Below, one piece after another: positions 26,411-34,549 of a stretch of 64,000 bases of DNA. Source of the DNA: an uncultured Eubacteriales bacterium (GTDB taxonomy: Bacteria > Bacillota > Clostridia > Christensenellales > Aristaeellaceae); the NCBI GenBank assembly GCA_902789795.1, contig CADAPM010000001.1, positions 124,001 to 188,000 of the forward strand, written 5' to 3'. The notes under the pieces were generated by a model that did not search any database, had not been told where the DNA came from, and was given only the letters and a program-made list of their open reading frames with translations. The number at the start of each line of letters is the position of its first letter. Position 1 is the first letter of the stretch. The translations under genes and the position numbers were made by a program.

Positions 26411-29400
26411 TTATTTCTTGGCCAGAGGATCTGCCGGCTGTTCGCCGAAGAGCTCCAGCATCTGCGCGTTGGTAAGGCCAAAGGCGTCCTTGACATAGCC
26501 CCACAGGAAGTGGTGACGGCGGTTGATGGTGTCGCGCATACGGTTGATACGGGTGTTCCAGTAGCCGATGGCGCCGTCCTTGCTCAGGGGGGAGTCGGAG
26601 TTGATCTTCTTGTCGTTCAGCGGCGCCCAGCGCTCGAAGTGCATGGACATTTCGGGCTCCAGGATCGCCTTGATCTCAGTCAGCTTGTCGTTCATGACCT
26701 GGGGCGTCAGGGTGCGGTAGATGTAGGCCAGCCGCTCCAGGAAGTACTGCTTCATTTCGGCATTTTCCAGCAGCTTTAGGAAAATGGTGTTGTTGATCAG
26801 CTTGTCGCCCATGCCCTTGGGCTTGGTGTAGGACTTAGGGGAGTTGAAGCTGGAGGAGAACATGCCGTAGTCCAGATCGAAGATCAGCCACTTGTATTTC
26901 TGGCCCTCTCCGGGCAGCTTGTAGAACATGGTGTTACCGATGTCGGAGTTGCCGAAGAACATCTCGATGGCCAGGTAATCGAAATAGCTGTCCACGTCCA
27001 CGTTGTCCAGGATGTACTGCAGGTCCGCCGGGTTCTTGCCGGGGGAGGAGGCCTTCACGCGGTCCAGGAGGGCGCGGTATTCCTTGTTGCTGCCCTGAAC
27101 GGTGGTGTAGCTGGCGCGCAGGATGGTGATCTGGTCCGCCAGCTCCATATCCAGGCCTTCCCACTGGGCGATGCAGAAGCGGTCCTTGCGCTCGCGCATG
27201 TTGTAGTGGCCGTAGTATTCGCCGTTGATGTACACGATGACGGGCTTGAAGGCCAGGTGGATGATGTCCGTGTCCAAGAGGTCGATCAGCTGGCTCTGGA
27301 AGCCGTCGGCCATGCGCGTCCAGACGCAGTCGTTGCCGGAGTTGCGCAGGTTGAAGGACTTGTAATAGGTGAAGGGCCGGTCCTCGAACAGGGGATAGTC
27401 GAAATACTTGGCCCCGTACTTGGCCTGGGCGCGGATCTTCAGCGTCTTCTGCGGCATGTCCAGGCTGTAGTCGCCGCCCAGCGCGAGCTTGACACCCTGG
27501 GAGATGACGGTGCCTGCGCCGTTCTGCTCAAAGATCTCGATATAGGCCGGGCGCGGGATCTTGCCGAACTGGCGGTAAATAGTGTTGCGGAAGGGGATGC
27601 CCTTGGACTTGTCCACGTTCGGGCCGGCGGTGAACAGGCCATCGGTCTCGGAGTACAGCTCCTCGGGGTCGATGACCACGGACACCACGGGCAGGGTGAA
27701 GTAGGTGTTCATGATATAGGACGCCGTGACCGTGTCCGAGGGCTGCAGGCCGCTTTGGAAGGAGCGGGCGCGCAGCACGATGGAGTTCTGGAAAGCCAGG
27801 GGCACGGTGTACTCGGTGCTGTTTTCCAGGGTGGGGATGGAGCCGTCCGTGGTGTAGCGCACCGTGGTGCCCTCCGGCACGTCGATGGTCACCACCAGCA
27901 CGCCTTCATACAGGCCACCCTTGGCGGACAGGGTCGGGGTGGCAGAGTAGCCGGCAAAGCCCACGCCGTTTTTCTGCCCCGGTGTCGGCGCGTCATAATA
28001 AAAAAAACCGTTCGACTCAATGGAACGGCCGTAGGAGACGTCCGTGCGCATCGGGGGGATGTACAGCTTGTCCAGGATGTTCCCCTCCGGATCGCTCAGG
28101 GTGATGACCTCCCCGCCGGCTTTGGTGATGCCATAGCTGGTATGAGGGCTTTGGCCCGAACCGGAACTTTCGGATTTATCGCAGCGCACGACCTTGTATT
28201 CGCCCGGGTAAATGGTGGTCCCCAGCGGGAACTGCCATTTGCGGGGCCAGCCGATGTTGTCGCTGAGCCCGCACAGGGACAGATCAAAGGGAGAGGTGCC
28301 GGCGTTGTACAGCTCCACCCAGTCGCAGGCGGCCTCACCGGGCGCTGGCGTCACCTGATCGGCGGAGGCCAGCACCTCGGTGATGTAGACCTGGCTCGCA
28401 TTGATCTGCCGCATATAGCGGTCTGCGTCGGACACGCCCTGGGGATTGTTGGGCCTGCCGGGCGTCGCCACCTGGTATACGGACCAGATCTGGGTGCCGG
28501 GGGTCTTGGCGTAGGAGACGTCCTTGCCGATGTTCGGCACCGTCACGCGGTCGATCAGCTCGCCCGCCTTGGTGGTCAGCACCACGGTCTCACCCTCGCC
28601 GGACAGGCTGAAGTTGGTGTGGGGGATACCGTTCTGTTGCATCTTGTCCTTGCCGGAGCAGAACACGATATAGTACTGGCCGGGCTCGATGACCGCGCCG
28701 TCGGGGAAGAACCACTTGAGGGGCTTCTGCTCGTTATCGCTCAGGGCCAGGTCACTCAGGCGGATGGTGGCGTTGCCGGCGTTGTACAGCTCGATCCAGT
28801 CGGAAAGCTCGCCGTCCTCGTCCCTCAGGCCCGTCTTGGGCACCGGCATGATCTCGTTGATCATCAGGACGTCAGCTTCCACGTGGAAGCTGGCCAGGTA
28901 TTCGATGTGGCCCTCCGTGGTCTTTTCAAAGCCGGGGGCGTATTCGTCGGACTTGCGCCATTCGGTCTTGGAGACGCGCTGGTAGCTCTCATCCGCGTTC
29001 AGGGTCGGCACGGTCACCTGATCCAGGGCCACGCCGTGGGGGTCGAACAGGAACACGGCCACGCCCAGGCTGGACAGCTTGAACTTGGCGTGCAGGGTGC
29101 CGTTGGGGTCGTCGCGGTTGATCTTGTCACAGAAGACGATCACGCGCCCGCCGGCGGGCAGCGTCATTTCCGGGAAGAGGAACTGGATCTTGTCCGAACG
29201 GTTTGAGAGACCGACGTTTTTCATGTCGATCGCGTGATCGGTGGGATTCCAGACTTCCAGCCAGTCGCTGAAGGCGCCGTTTTCATCCGGCAGGGCGCTG
29301 GCGTTGTCGGACATGATCTCGCTGAAGATCAGTCCCGCGGCGTCGCTGTTGCCGCCCGAGGCGTTCACGGCCATCACGACCGGCTCCTTGGGCATCAGCA

Positions 29401-29488
29401 GGATCATGGCTGCCAGGATCACGCCCAGTACGGCGGTCAGCAGGATCTTGCTCTCTTTTTTGTTGCTTCTGCTATTGGATCGGCTCAT
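26411..29488 (-). CDS. CotH-kinase protein with three lamin-tail domains
   Basis: About 1025 residues; the ATG at 29488 follows AGG by 9 bases. A basic N-terminus and a helix at about 15-32 give a type II membrane anchor or signal. Three lamin-tail-like beta domains follow at about 52-160, 207-320 and 367-480; each has an SEIM/NEIM/TEVL start and a DW-E-W/YN core. A chitobiase-like domain (VRYTTDGSIPT, about 535-592) precedes the CotH kinase-like domain (about 598-930). Key CotH segments are GVKLALGGDYSLDMPQKTLK, YGHYNMRERKDR and FDLDYGMF. CotH proteins phosphorylate spore-coat or surface proteins in Bacillus. The gene leads the CotH-DUF4956-VTC operon. Confidence 0.92.
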   Translation of the reverse strand: MSRSNSRSNKKESKILLTAVLGVILAAMILLMPKEPVVMAVNASGGNSDAAGLIFSEIMSDNASALPDENGAFSDWLEVWNPTDHAIDMKNVGLSNRSDKIQFLFPEMTLPAGGRVIVFCDKINRDDPNGTLHAKFKLSSLGVAVFLFDPHGVALDQVTVPTLNADESYQRVSKTEWRKSDEYAPGFEKTTEGHIEYLASFHVEADVLMINEIMPVPKTGLRDEDGELSDWIELYNAGNATIRLSDLALSDNEQKPLKWFFPDGAVIEPGQYYIVFCSGKDKMQQNGIPHTNFSLSGEGETVVLTTKAGELIDRVTVPNIGKDVSYAKTPGTQIWSVYQVATPGRPNNPQGVSDADRYMRQINASQVYITEVLASADQVTPAPGEAACDWVELYNAGTSPFDLSLCGLSDNIGWPRKWQFPLGTTIYPGEYKVVRCDKSESSGSGQSPHTSYGITKAGGEVITLSDPEGNILDKLYIPPMRTDVSYGRSIESNGFFYYDAPTPGQKNGVGFAGYSATPTLSAKGGLYEGVLVVTIDVPEGTTVRYTTDGSIPTLENSTEYTVPLAFQNSIVLRARSFQSGLQPSDTVTASYIMNTYFTLPVVSVVIDPEELYSETDGLFTAGPNVDKSKGIPFRNTIYRQFGKIPRPAYIEIFEQNGAGTVISQGVKLALGGDYSLDMPQKTLKIRAQAKYGAKYFDYPLFEDRPFTYYKSFNLRNSGNDCVWTRMADGFQSQLIDLLDTDIIHLAFKPVIVYINGEYYGHYNMRERKDRFCIAQWEGLDMELADQITILRASYTTVQGSNKEYRALLDRVKASSPGKNPADLQYILDNVDVDSYFDYLAIEMFFGNSDIGNTMFYKLPGEGQKYKWLIFDLDYGMFSSSFNSPKSYTKPKGMGDKLINNTIFLKLLENAEMKQYFLERLAYIYRTLTPQVMNDKLTEIKAILEPEMSMHFERWAPLNDKKINSDSPLSKDGAIGYWNTRINRMRDTINRRHHFLWGYVKDAFGLTNAQMLELFGEQPADPLAKK

Positions 29489-29585
29489 CGAATGAAACCT
29501 GCTTCTTTCATCAAATAGTCGTTTGTTTTTCGTGATTGGAGCCACTGTCGGTACCGGAATACTCCGGCGTGCAGTAACAGGACGC

Positions 29586-29614
29586 ATTATAACACATTTT
29601 CCGCCGCCCGACAA
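29586..29614 (-). promoter_or_regulatory. Promoter for the CotH-DUF4956-VTC operon
   Basis: On the minus strand TTGTCG (29609-29614), a 17-base spacer and TATAAT (29586-29591). The leader to the start codon is about 90 bases. Confidence 0.7.
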
Positions 29615-29672
29615 CTGCATAATTCATTATTTACAGATTATACTAGGAAATGAAACTTGTAATCCGTGGATG

Positions 29673-30314
29673 TTACTGCTCCTGTTCCTGCTTCCGCCTG
29701 GCAGCCTGGGCTTTGGAGTAGATGCAGCCGCAGTAGTCCTGCCGGTACAGGCCGTATTCCGCGCTCAGGCGGATGGAGCGCAGATAGCCGTCGTGCTTCT
29801 TGAAGTCGGAGAACAGGTAGGGGACGCCGTAGGCCTCGGCCAGGGTGGCGCCGATGGTGTTCAGCTTTTCGGCGTTCTTGTAGGGGCTCACCGACAGCGT
29901 GGTGGTAAAGTAATCATATCCGCCGTCCCGGGCGGCCTGGGCGGTCTTTTCCAGGCGCAGGCGGTAGCAGCGGGCGCAGCGCTCCCCGCCCTCGGGCACG
30001 TCTTCCAGGCCCCGGGCCAGCTCGAGAAAGCGCTCGTGCTCGTATTCGCCCCGGATGACCTCGGGCACGCCCTGAAGGGGCATTTCATCGGTCAGGCGCA
30101 CGAGCTCGCTCAGGCGGTGCTCGAACTCGGCTTCCGGCTCGATGTTGGGATTGTAATAGAAGCAGGTCACCTGAAAGGCTTCGGTGAGCTGCTCCAGGCA
30201 AGCCGTGGAGCAGGGGGCGCAGCACACGTGCAGCAGCAGCCGCGGGCGGACGCCCCGGCTTTTGCAGCGCTCGATCTCCTCCTGCATCAGCAGATCATAA
30301 CGGATTTTGGACAT
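29673..30314 (-). CDS. queH: Epoxyqueuosine reductase QueH
   Basis: About 213 residues; the ATG at 30314 follows GGAGGG by 5 bases. QueH (formerly DUF208) makes the last step of queuosine synthesis, reducing epoxyqueuosine in tRNA. The paired cysteine motifs are LLLHVCCAPC near residue 28 and CARCYRLRLEKTA near 103, and the C-terminal signature KHDGYLRS...QDYCGCIYS is intact. These cysteines bind an Fe-S cluster and a second metal. It is a stand-alone gene with no other queuosine gene nearby. Confidence 0.96.
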   Translation of the reverse strand: MSKIRYDLLMQEEIERCKSRGVRPRLLLHVCCAPCSTACLEQLTEAFQVTCFYYNPNIEPEAEFEHRLSELVRLTDEMPLQGVPEVIRGEYEHERFLELARGLEDVPEGGERCARCYRLRLEKTAQAARDGGYDYFTTTLSVSPYKNAEKLNTIGATLAEAYGVPYLFSDFKKHDGYLRSIRLSAEYGLYRQDYCGCIYSKAQAARRKQEQEQ

Positions 30315-30394
30315 AAAGCCCTCCATTTATAACGGAAATGTTAAAATTGCCGAAACTATTGTTAAATCGGAACAAAAAGGTGGCCCACCTGCGT

Positions 30395-30400
30395 TATAAT
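30395..30400 (+). promoter_or_regulatory. Probable -10 box for the 30436 gene
   Basis: TATAAT lies 35 bases upstream of the start codon. The -35 region (ACAAAA at about 30372) is weak. Confidence 0.45.
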
Positions 30401-30435
30401 AGCATACAAGGTATCCGGTCAGGGAGGTATCACCG

Positions 30436-31197
30436 ATGAAACGACTGTGCTTGCTGCTCGCTCTGCTCCTGGTCTCAGCGCTGGCTGTCCCCGCCGCGCT
30501 GGCGGATGAGGAACTCCAGGTAGGAGACTACTATTTCGGGTCTGAGACCTACACCGCGCCTTACGGCGGCTCCTACGGCGCGCCGCAGCTTGCGTCCCTC
30601 ACGCATAACTGCCCCAACACCGGCAAAATGCTGCCGGAGCGCTTCAACCCGTCGGTGACCACCTATCTGCTGACAGTGGCCAGCTGGGTCAGCCGCGTGC
30701 AGTTCACGCCGGTGTCCGCCGATCCCTATGCCACCATCTATGTGAACGGCACCATCGTGCGCAGCGGGGCGGCCTCCAACTATATCAAAATGACGGACAA
30801 CCCCCAGCAGGCGCTGATCGACGTGGTCAGCAGCTCCGGCGCCCGGACCACCTACACCATTTTCCTGCAGCGCCGGCCCAGCGAGCGCCGCACCCGCGTC
30901 TCTGCCGGCACCATCACGAATATCTACCAGAAGAGCAACAAGTGGTACATCGACGCGGACCTGGGCACCGTGACCTATGGGGACGGCAACCGCTCCAGCT
31001 ACGTCAACAAGACCTCGGACCATTACCGTTACGCGTGCACGGAGAGCTGCATCTTCTATTACGGCTCCATGTCGTCACCGCACCGCGCGTACAACATCAA
31101 CGACTTTATGGCGAACGCCGGCATCGGCACCCTGTGCCGCTTTATCTACATCGAGGATGAGATCGTGGCGGTGCTGCCCTATTCGCCCGATTACTGA
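30436..31197 (+). CDS. Secreted cadherin-like beta-sandwich protein
   Basis: A 253-residue exported protein; signal peptide to about ALAVPAALA (residue 23). Residues about 50-150 fit the bacterial cadherin-like beta-sandwich domain, with LPERFNPSVTTYLLTVA, the YATIYVNGT strand and a TYTIFLQRRPSERRT close. The remaining 100 residues are a separate beta-rich part (ITNIYQKSNKWYIDADLG, YIEDEIVAVLPY) with two Cys that may pair. No catalytic motif is seen. It probably binds at the cell surface or in the wall. GGGAGG precedes the ATG. Its stop overlaps the convergent LOG-family gene by 7 bases. Confidence 0.75.
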   Translation: MKRLCLLLALLLVSALAVPAALADEELQVGDYYFGSETYTAPYGGSYGAPQLASLTHNCPNTGKMLPERFNPSVTTYLLTVASWVSRVQFTPVSADPYATIYVNGTIVRSGAASNYIKMTDNPQQALIDVVSSSGARTTYTIFLQRRPSERRTRVSAGTITNIYQKSNKWYIDADLGTVTYGDGNRSSYVNKTSDHYRYACTESCIFYYGSMSSPHRAYNINDFMANAGIGTLCRFIYIEDEIVAVLPYSPDY

Positions 31198-31742
31198 CAG
31201 GATCCATCCAGCAGTCTGAGAAGGCTTTCCGGCTCGGAAGCGGCGGTATACAGCCCGTCCCATTCCGGGGCCAGGAAGCCTTCTTTGCGCATCTGGCCGA
31301 AATAGGAAAGGAGCGGGTCGTAGTATCCCGCCGTGTTCAGGATGCCCAGGGGGCGGCGGAGCTCGCCCAGCTGGACGGCGGCGCAGACGTCGGTGAACTC
31401 GTCCAGGGTGCCGAAGCCGCCGGGCAGCATGATGCAGGCGTCAGCCCGGGAGAGCAGTCCCCGCTTGCGGTCGGCCACGTTATCGTAGAAGGCCTCGTGC
31501 GCTCCGGGCAGATGATCCTTGTCCTGGTACAGGCCGCGGATGAACTCGCTGTACACTTTAGCGCCGTTTTCCTGGGCGGCATGGGCGACCTCGGCCATCA
31601 GCCCGTCCAGGCAGCCGCCGAAGACGAGGCCGCGGCCCTGGCGGCCGAGCAGCGCGCCCAGCTCACGCGCCGCCTCGGCGTACTCCGGCTTTGCTCCCAG
31701 GGAGGAGCCGCAGAAGACGGCGATATTCCTGCAAAATCCCAT
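31191..31742 (-). CDS. LOG-family nucleotide phosphoribohydrolase-like protein
   Basis: About 183 residues; ATG at 31742 with GGAGGT 8 bases upstream. It is a TIGR00730-type (LOG/YvdD) Rossmann protein. Motifs are AVFCGSSLGAKPEY, LVFGGCLDGLMAEVAHAA (usual form GGGxxGLM) and the catalytic LPGGFGTLDEFTDV. Family members hydrolyse nucleoside 5'-monophosphates to the base and ribose 5-phosphate. The GGCLDG variant replaces one glycine with cysteine. The long reading frame that covers this gene and the opposite strand of the MATE gene is an artefact. Confidence 0.9.
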   Translation of the reverse strand: MGFCRNIAVFCGSSLGAKPEYAEAARELGALLGRQGRGLVFGGCLDGLMAEVAHAAQENGAKVYSEFIRGLYQDKDHLPGAHEAFYDNVADRKRGLLSRADACIMLPGGFGTLDEFTDVCAAVQLGELRRPLGILNTAGYYDPLLSYFGQMRKEGFLAPEWDGLYTAASEPESLLRLLDGSCQ

Positions 31743-31839
31743 ATGTTCTGACCTCCGGGCGGCCCGCGCTTTCTGCGCATCCCCGCCCGGTCCAACTATA
31801 TCTTCGGGGCGGGGATATGTCAAGCGTTTCCGCTCTTTC

Positions 31840-31868
31840 TTTCCATTTGGCTGGAAACGTGCTATAAT
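31840..31868 (+). promoter_or_regulatory. Promoter for the MATE transporter gene
   Basis: TTTCCA (31840-31845), a 17-base spacer and TATAAT (31863-31868) preceded by TGC, giving an extended -10. Confidence 0.65.
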
Positions 31869-31901
31869 GGCGGGGCAGTAACATTTCGGGGAGGCATCAC
31901 C

Positions 31902-33263
31902 GTGCGGACAGAAAAGGCGGGCAATTTTGCGGAAGGCAGGGTCTGGCAGCGGATCCTTTCGCAGGCCCTCCCGCTGACCCTGGCGGAGATCGTCCAGGTC
32001 ACTTATACCATCGTGGACCGCGTATACCTGGGCCATCTGTCGGAGGAGGACAGCATGGCCCTGATCGGCGTCGGGGTGGCCTTTCCCATCATCGCCCTCA
32101 TCAACGCCTTCACCAGCCTGTTCGGTCAGGGCGGCGCGCCGCTGTTCGCCATTGCCCGGGGTCAGGGGCGGGATGAGCGCGCTTCGCGCCTGCAGGGCTG
32201 CACCTTTGCGCTGCTGCTGACCAGCAGCGTGGTGCTGACGGCGCTCTTCCTGCTTTTGCGCAGGCCTGTGCTGATGCTGTTCGGGGCCAGCGAAGCCTCC
32301 TACCCTTACGCGGATGAGTATATGCGCATTTACCTGCTGGGCACGCCCTTTACTATGATCGCCACGGGCATGAACGGCTTTATCAACGCCCAGGGCTACC
32401 CGCGCGTCGGCATGGGCACCACTGTCCTGGGCGCGGTGATCAACCTGGTGCTGGACCCCATCTTCCTGTTCGTCTTCCATATGGGCGTTCGCGGCGTGGC
32501 CGTCGCGACGGTGATCAGCCAGGTGGTGTCCTGCCTGTGGGTGATGCGGTTCCTGACCGGCCGGCGCGCCGCGCTGCCCCTGGAAAAACGGTACGTGCGG
32601 ACGGAGCACGGGCTGGTGGGGGAGATCCTTTCCCTGGGCATCGTCGGCTTCATCATGAAGGCGACCAACTCCGTGGTGCAGATCGCCGCGAACTCGACCC
32701 TGAGGGGCTACGGCGGCGACCTCTATGTGGGCGCGATGACGGTGGTCAATTCCGTGCGCGAAGTGCTGGCGCTGCCGATCACCGGCGTGACCAGCGGCGC
32801 ATCGCCCGTGCTGGGCTACAATTACGGCGCAAGAAAATATGACCGGGTGCGCGAAGGCATCCGGTTCACCACCGTCACGGCGGTGGGCTATACGCTGCTG
32901 GCCTGGGCGCTGGTACTGTGGCAGGCGCCCGCGCTCACGCGGCTGTTCACCGCGGACGCGGCGCTGCAGCAGATCACGCCCCACGCCCTCCGGCTCTATT
33001 TCTTCGGCTTCTTCTTCCAGGCCTTCCAGGTGTCGGCCCAGTCCACCTTCCAGGCGCTGGGCGACGCGCGGCACGCCATTTTCTTCTCCCTGCTGCGCAA
33101 GGTGGTCATCGTGCTGCCGCTCACGCTGTTTTTGCCCGCCCTGGGCCTTGGCGTGGACGGCGTGTTCTGGGCTGAGCCCATTTCCAACATGCTGGGTGGC
33201 CTGGCGGCGTTCATCACGATGATGACGGTGGTTTATAACAGGAGACTCAAAGAAGTCGGCTAA
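31902..33263 (+). CDS. MATE-family multidrug/metabolite exporter
   Basis: A 453-residue membrane protein with 12 predicted helices, starting with GTG after GGGAGG. It has the two-fold MATE layout: ILSQALPLTLAEIVQVTYTIVDRVYLGHL at the start (kept here only as its key residues Pro, Asp and the YLG turn), a QG-rich loop (SLFGQGGAPLFAIARGQG) and the second-half equivalent GVTSGASPVLGYNYGARKYDRV. It uses a Na+ or H+ gradient to export small organic molecules. It is monocistronic. Substrate cannot be assigned. Confidence 0.94.
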   Translation: MRTEKAGNFAEGRVWQRILSQALPLTLAEIVQVTYTIVDRVYLGHLSEEDSMALIGVGVAFPIIALINAFTSLFGQGGAPLFAIARGQGRDERASRLQGCTFALLLTSSVVLTALFLLLRRPVLMLFGASEASYPYADEYMRIYLLGTPFTMIATGMNGFINAQGYPRVGMGTTVLGAVINLVLDPIFLFVFHMGVRGVAVATVISQVVSCLWVMRFLTGRRAALPLEKRYVRTEHGLVGEILSLGIVGFIMKATNSVVQIAANSTLRGYGGDLYVGAMTVVNSVREVLALPITGVTSGASPVLGYNYGARKYDRVREGIRFTTVTAVGYTLLAWALVLWQAPALTRLFTADAALQQITPHALRLYFFGFFFQAFQVSAQSTFQALGDARHAIFFSLLRKVVIVLPLTLFLPALGLGVDGVFWAEPISNMLGGLAAFITMMTVVYNRRLKEVG

Positions 33264-33281
33264 TAACAAGACTTATATAGC

Positions 33282-33402
33282 AAAAAGTAGGAAGTAGGAG
33301 TTAGGAAGTAGGAAGTAATTATTGTTCTTGCCTTGGCATCCCTTGAGCCATGAGCAGAAGTAATATTACTTCCTACTTTCTACTTCCTCCTTCCTACTTT
33401 TT
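33282..33402. repeat. Inverted pair of five-unit heptanucleotide arrays
   Basis: Units AAAAGTA, GGAAGTA, GGAGTTA, GGAAGTA, GGAAGTA (33283-33317) are mirrored by TACTTCC, TACTTTC, TACTTCC, TCCTTCC, TACTTTT (33367-33401). The arms (33282-33319 and 33365-33402) are reverse complements with four mismatches in 38, around a 45-base spacer. The element lies between the convergent MATE and galM genes and carries T-runs at both ends, so it can serve as a bidirectional terminator. Confidence 0.85.
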
Positions 33403-33413
33403 CTTTGTTTCCG

Positions 33414-34460
33414 TTATTTGACCGAGAAAATATATTGCGTTACGGACTTGAACGTTTCTCCGGCTTTCAGCGTGGTGGTCGGGAATTCGGGATGGTTCGG
33501 GCTGTCGGGATAGTGCTGGGTCTCCAGGGCGAAGCCGTAGTAGGGCGCGTACTGGACGCCGTTGTGGCCCTTCTGGTGCAGGCCCTGGCCGGAGTAGAAC
33601 TGGATGCCGGGCTCGGTGCTCATGACGGTCATCACGCGGCCGGAGGCGGGATCCTCGGCCTTCGCCAGTTCGCGCAGGCCCTCACCGGGCACGCAGTAGT
33701 TCAGGTCGTAGCCGTTGGCGTTGTCGATGGGGTGGCACTCCGCGCGCTTGGCCAGGCCCGCCCGGACGGTGCCGCCCTTGCGCAGGTCCAGCGCGGTGCC
33801 GGAGATGTCGATGATCTTGCCCGTGGGGATCAGCTCGTCGTCCGTCTCGGTGGTCAGGGCGGAATGAACGGTGATGACCTGATCCAGGATATCGCCCGCG
33901 CCTGCCAGGTTGAAGTAGGCGTGGTTGGTCAGGTTCACGATGGTGTCCTGATCGCACTGGGCGAGATAGCGGATGGACAGGGCGCACTGATCGTCAAAGG
34001 CCATGGTGACCTGCAGCTTCATCTTGCCGGGGAAGCCCTCCTCGCCGTCATGGGAGAAATAGGTGAACAGCACGGCGTCTTCACCCTCGCTCTCCAGGGT
34101 CTCGGCCTTGAACCACTTGAACTGGAAGTTCTCTTTGCCGCCGTGCAGGCAGTTCTGGCCGTCGTTGGCGGGCAGGTGGTAGGTCTTGCCGTTCAGGGTG
34201 AACTGCGCCTTGCCGATGCGGTTCGCAAAGCGGCCGACGGTGGCGCCGATGCTGCCGTGGGACTGCAGGTAGGGGCCCACCTCGTCAAAGCCGAGGCACA
34301 CGTCCGCCAGCCTGCCATTCCGGTCGGGCACGCAGATGCTGACCACGTGGGCGCCGAAGTCCGTCACGGACACGGATGCGCCGTGGGTATTCGTCATGGT
34401 ATAGAGCTTGATCTCGCGGCCGGTGCCGTCGAAACCGAAAGGTTTGCAGGAAATGCTCAT
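33414..34460 (-). CDS. galM: Aldose 1-epimerase (mutarotase)
   Basis: A 348-residue GalM that interconverts alpha and beta anomers of galactose and glucose. Motifs are GATVGRFANRIGKAQF, NCLHGG, the catalytic His in NLTNHAYFNLAG and the catalytic Glu region near ALETQHYPDSPNHPEFP. AGGAGG lies 7 bases upstream of the ATG. It has its own promoter although galT lies just upstream on the same strand, so the Leloir genes form two units. No galK or galE is in the window. Confidence 0.96.
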   Translation of the reverse strand: MSISCKPFGFDGTGREIKLYTMTNTHGASVSVTDFGAHVVSICVPDRNGRLADVCLGFDEVGPYLQSHGSIGATVGRFANRIGKAQFTLNGKTYHLPANDGQNCLHGGKENFQFKWFKAETLESEGEDAVLFTYFSHDGEEGFPGKMKLQVTMAFDDQCALSIRYLAQCDQDTIVNLTNHAYFNLAGAGDILDQVITVHSALTTETDDELIPTGKIIDISGTALDLRKGGTVRAGLAKRAECHPIDNANGYDLNYCVPGEGLRELAKAEDPASGRVMTVMSTEPGIQFYSGQGLHQKGHNGVQYAPYYGFALETQHYPDSPNHPEFPTTTLKAGETFKSVTQYIFSVK

Positions 34461-34489
34461 ATAAGTGACCTCCTTTGTCTGTTGGCCCT

Positions 34490-34518
34490 ATTGTATCAGA
34501 TGTTTCTGAAAAGGACAA
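34490..34518 (-). promoter_or_regulatory. Promoter for galM
   Basis: On the minus strand TTGTCC (34513-34518), a 17-base spacer and TACAAT (34490-34495), between galT and galM. Confidence 0.65.
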
Positions 34519-34549
34519 GACGCATTCGCGCCCAATGATCTTTCATCTG

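Noticed and set aside
31191..31197. Seven-base overlap of convergent genes as a sign of antisense control
   Set aside because: Such short tail-to-tail overlaps are common in compact genomes and nothing else supports control.
31743..33269. N-terminal extension of the LOG-family frame opposite the MATE gene
   Set aside because: Only the last 183 codons look like a protein and they have their own ribosome site; the rest is the reverse of the MATE gene.
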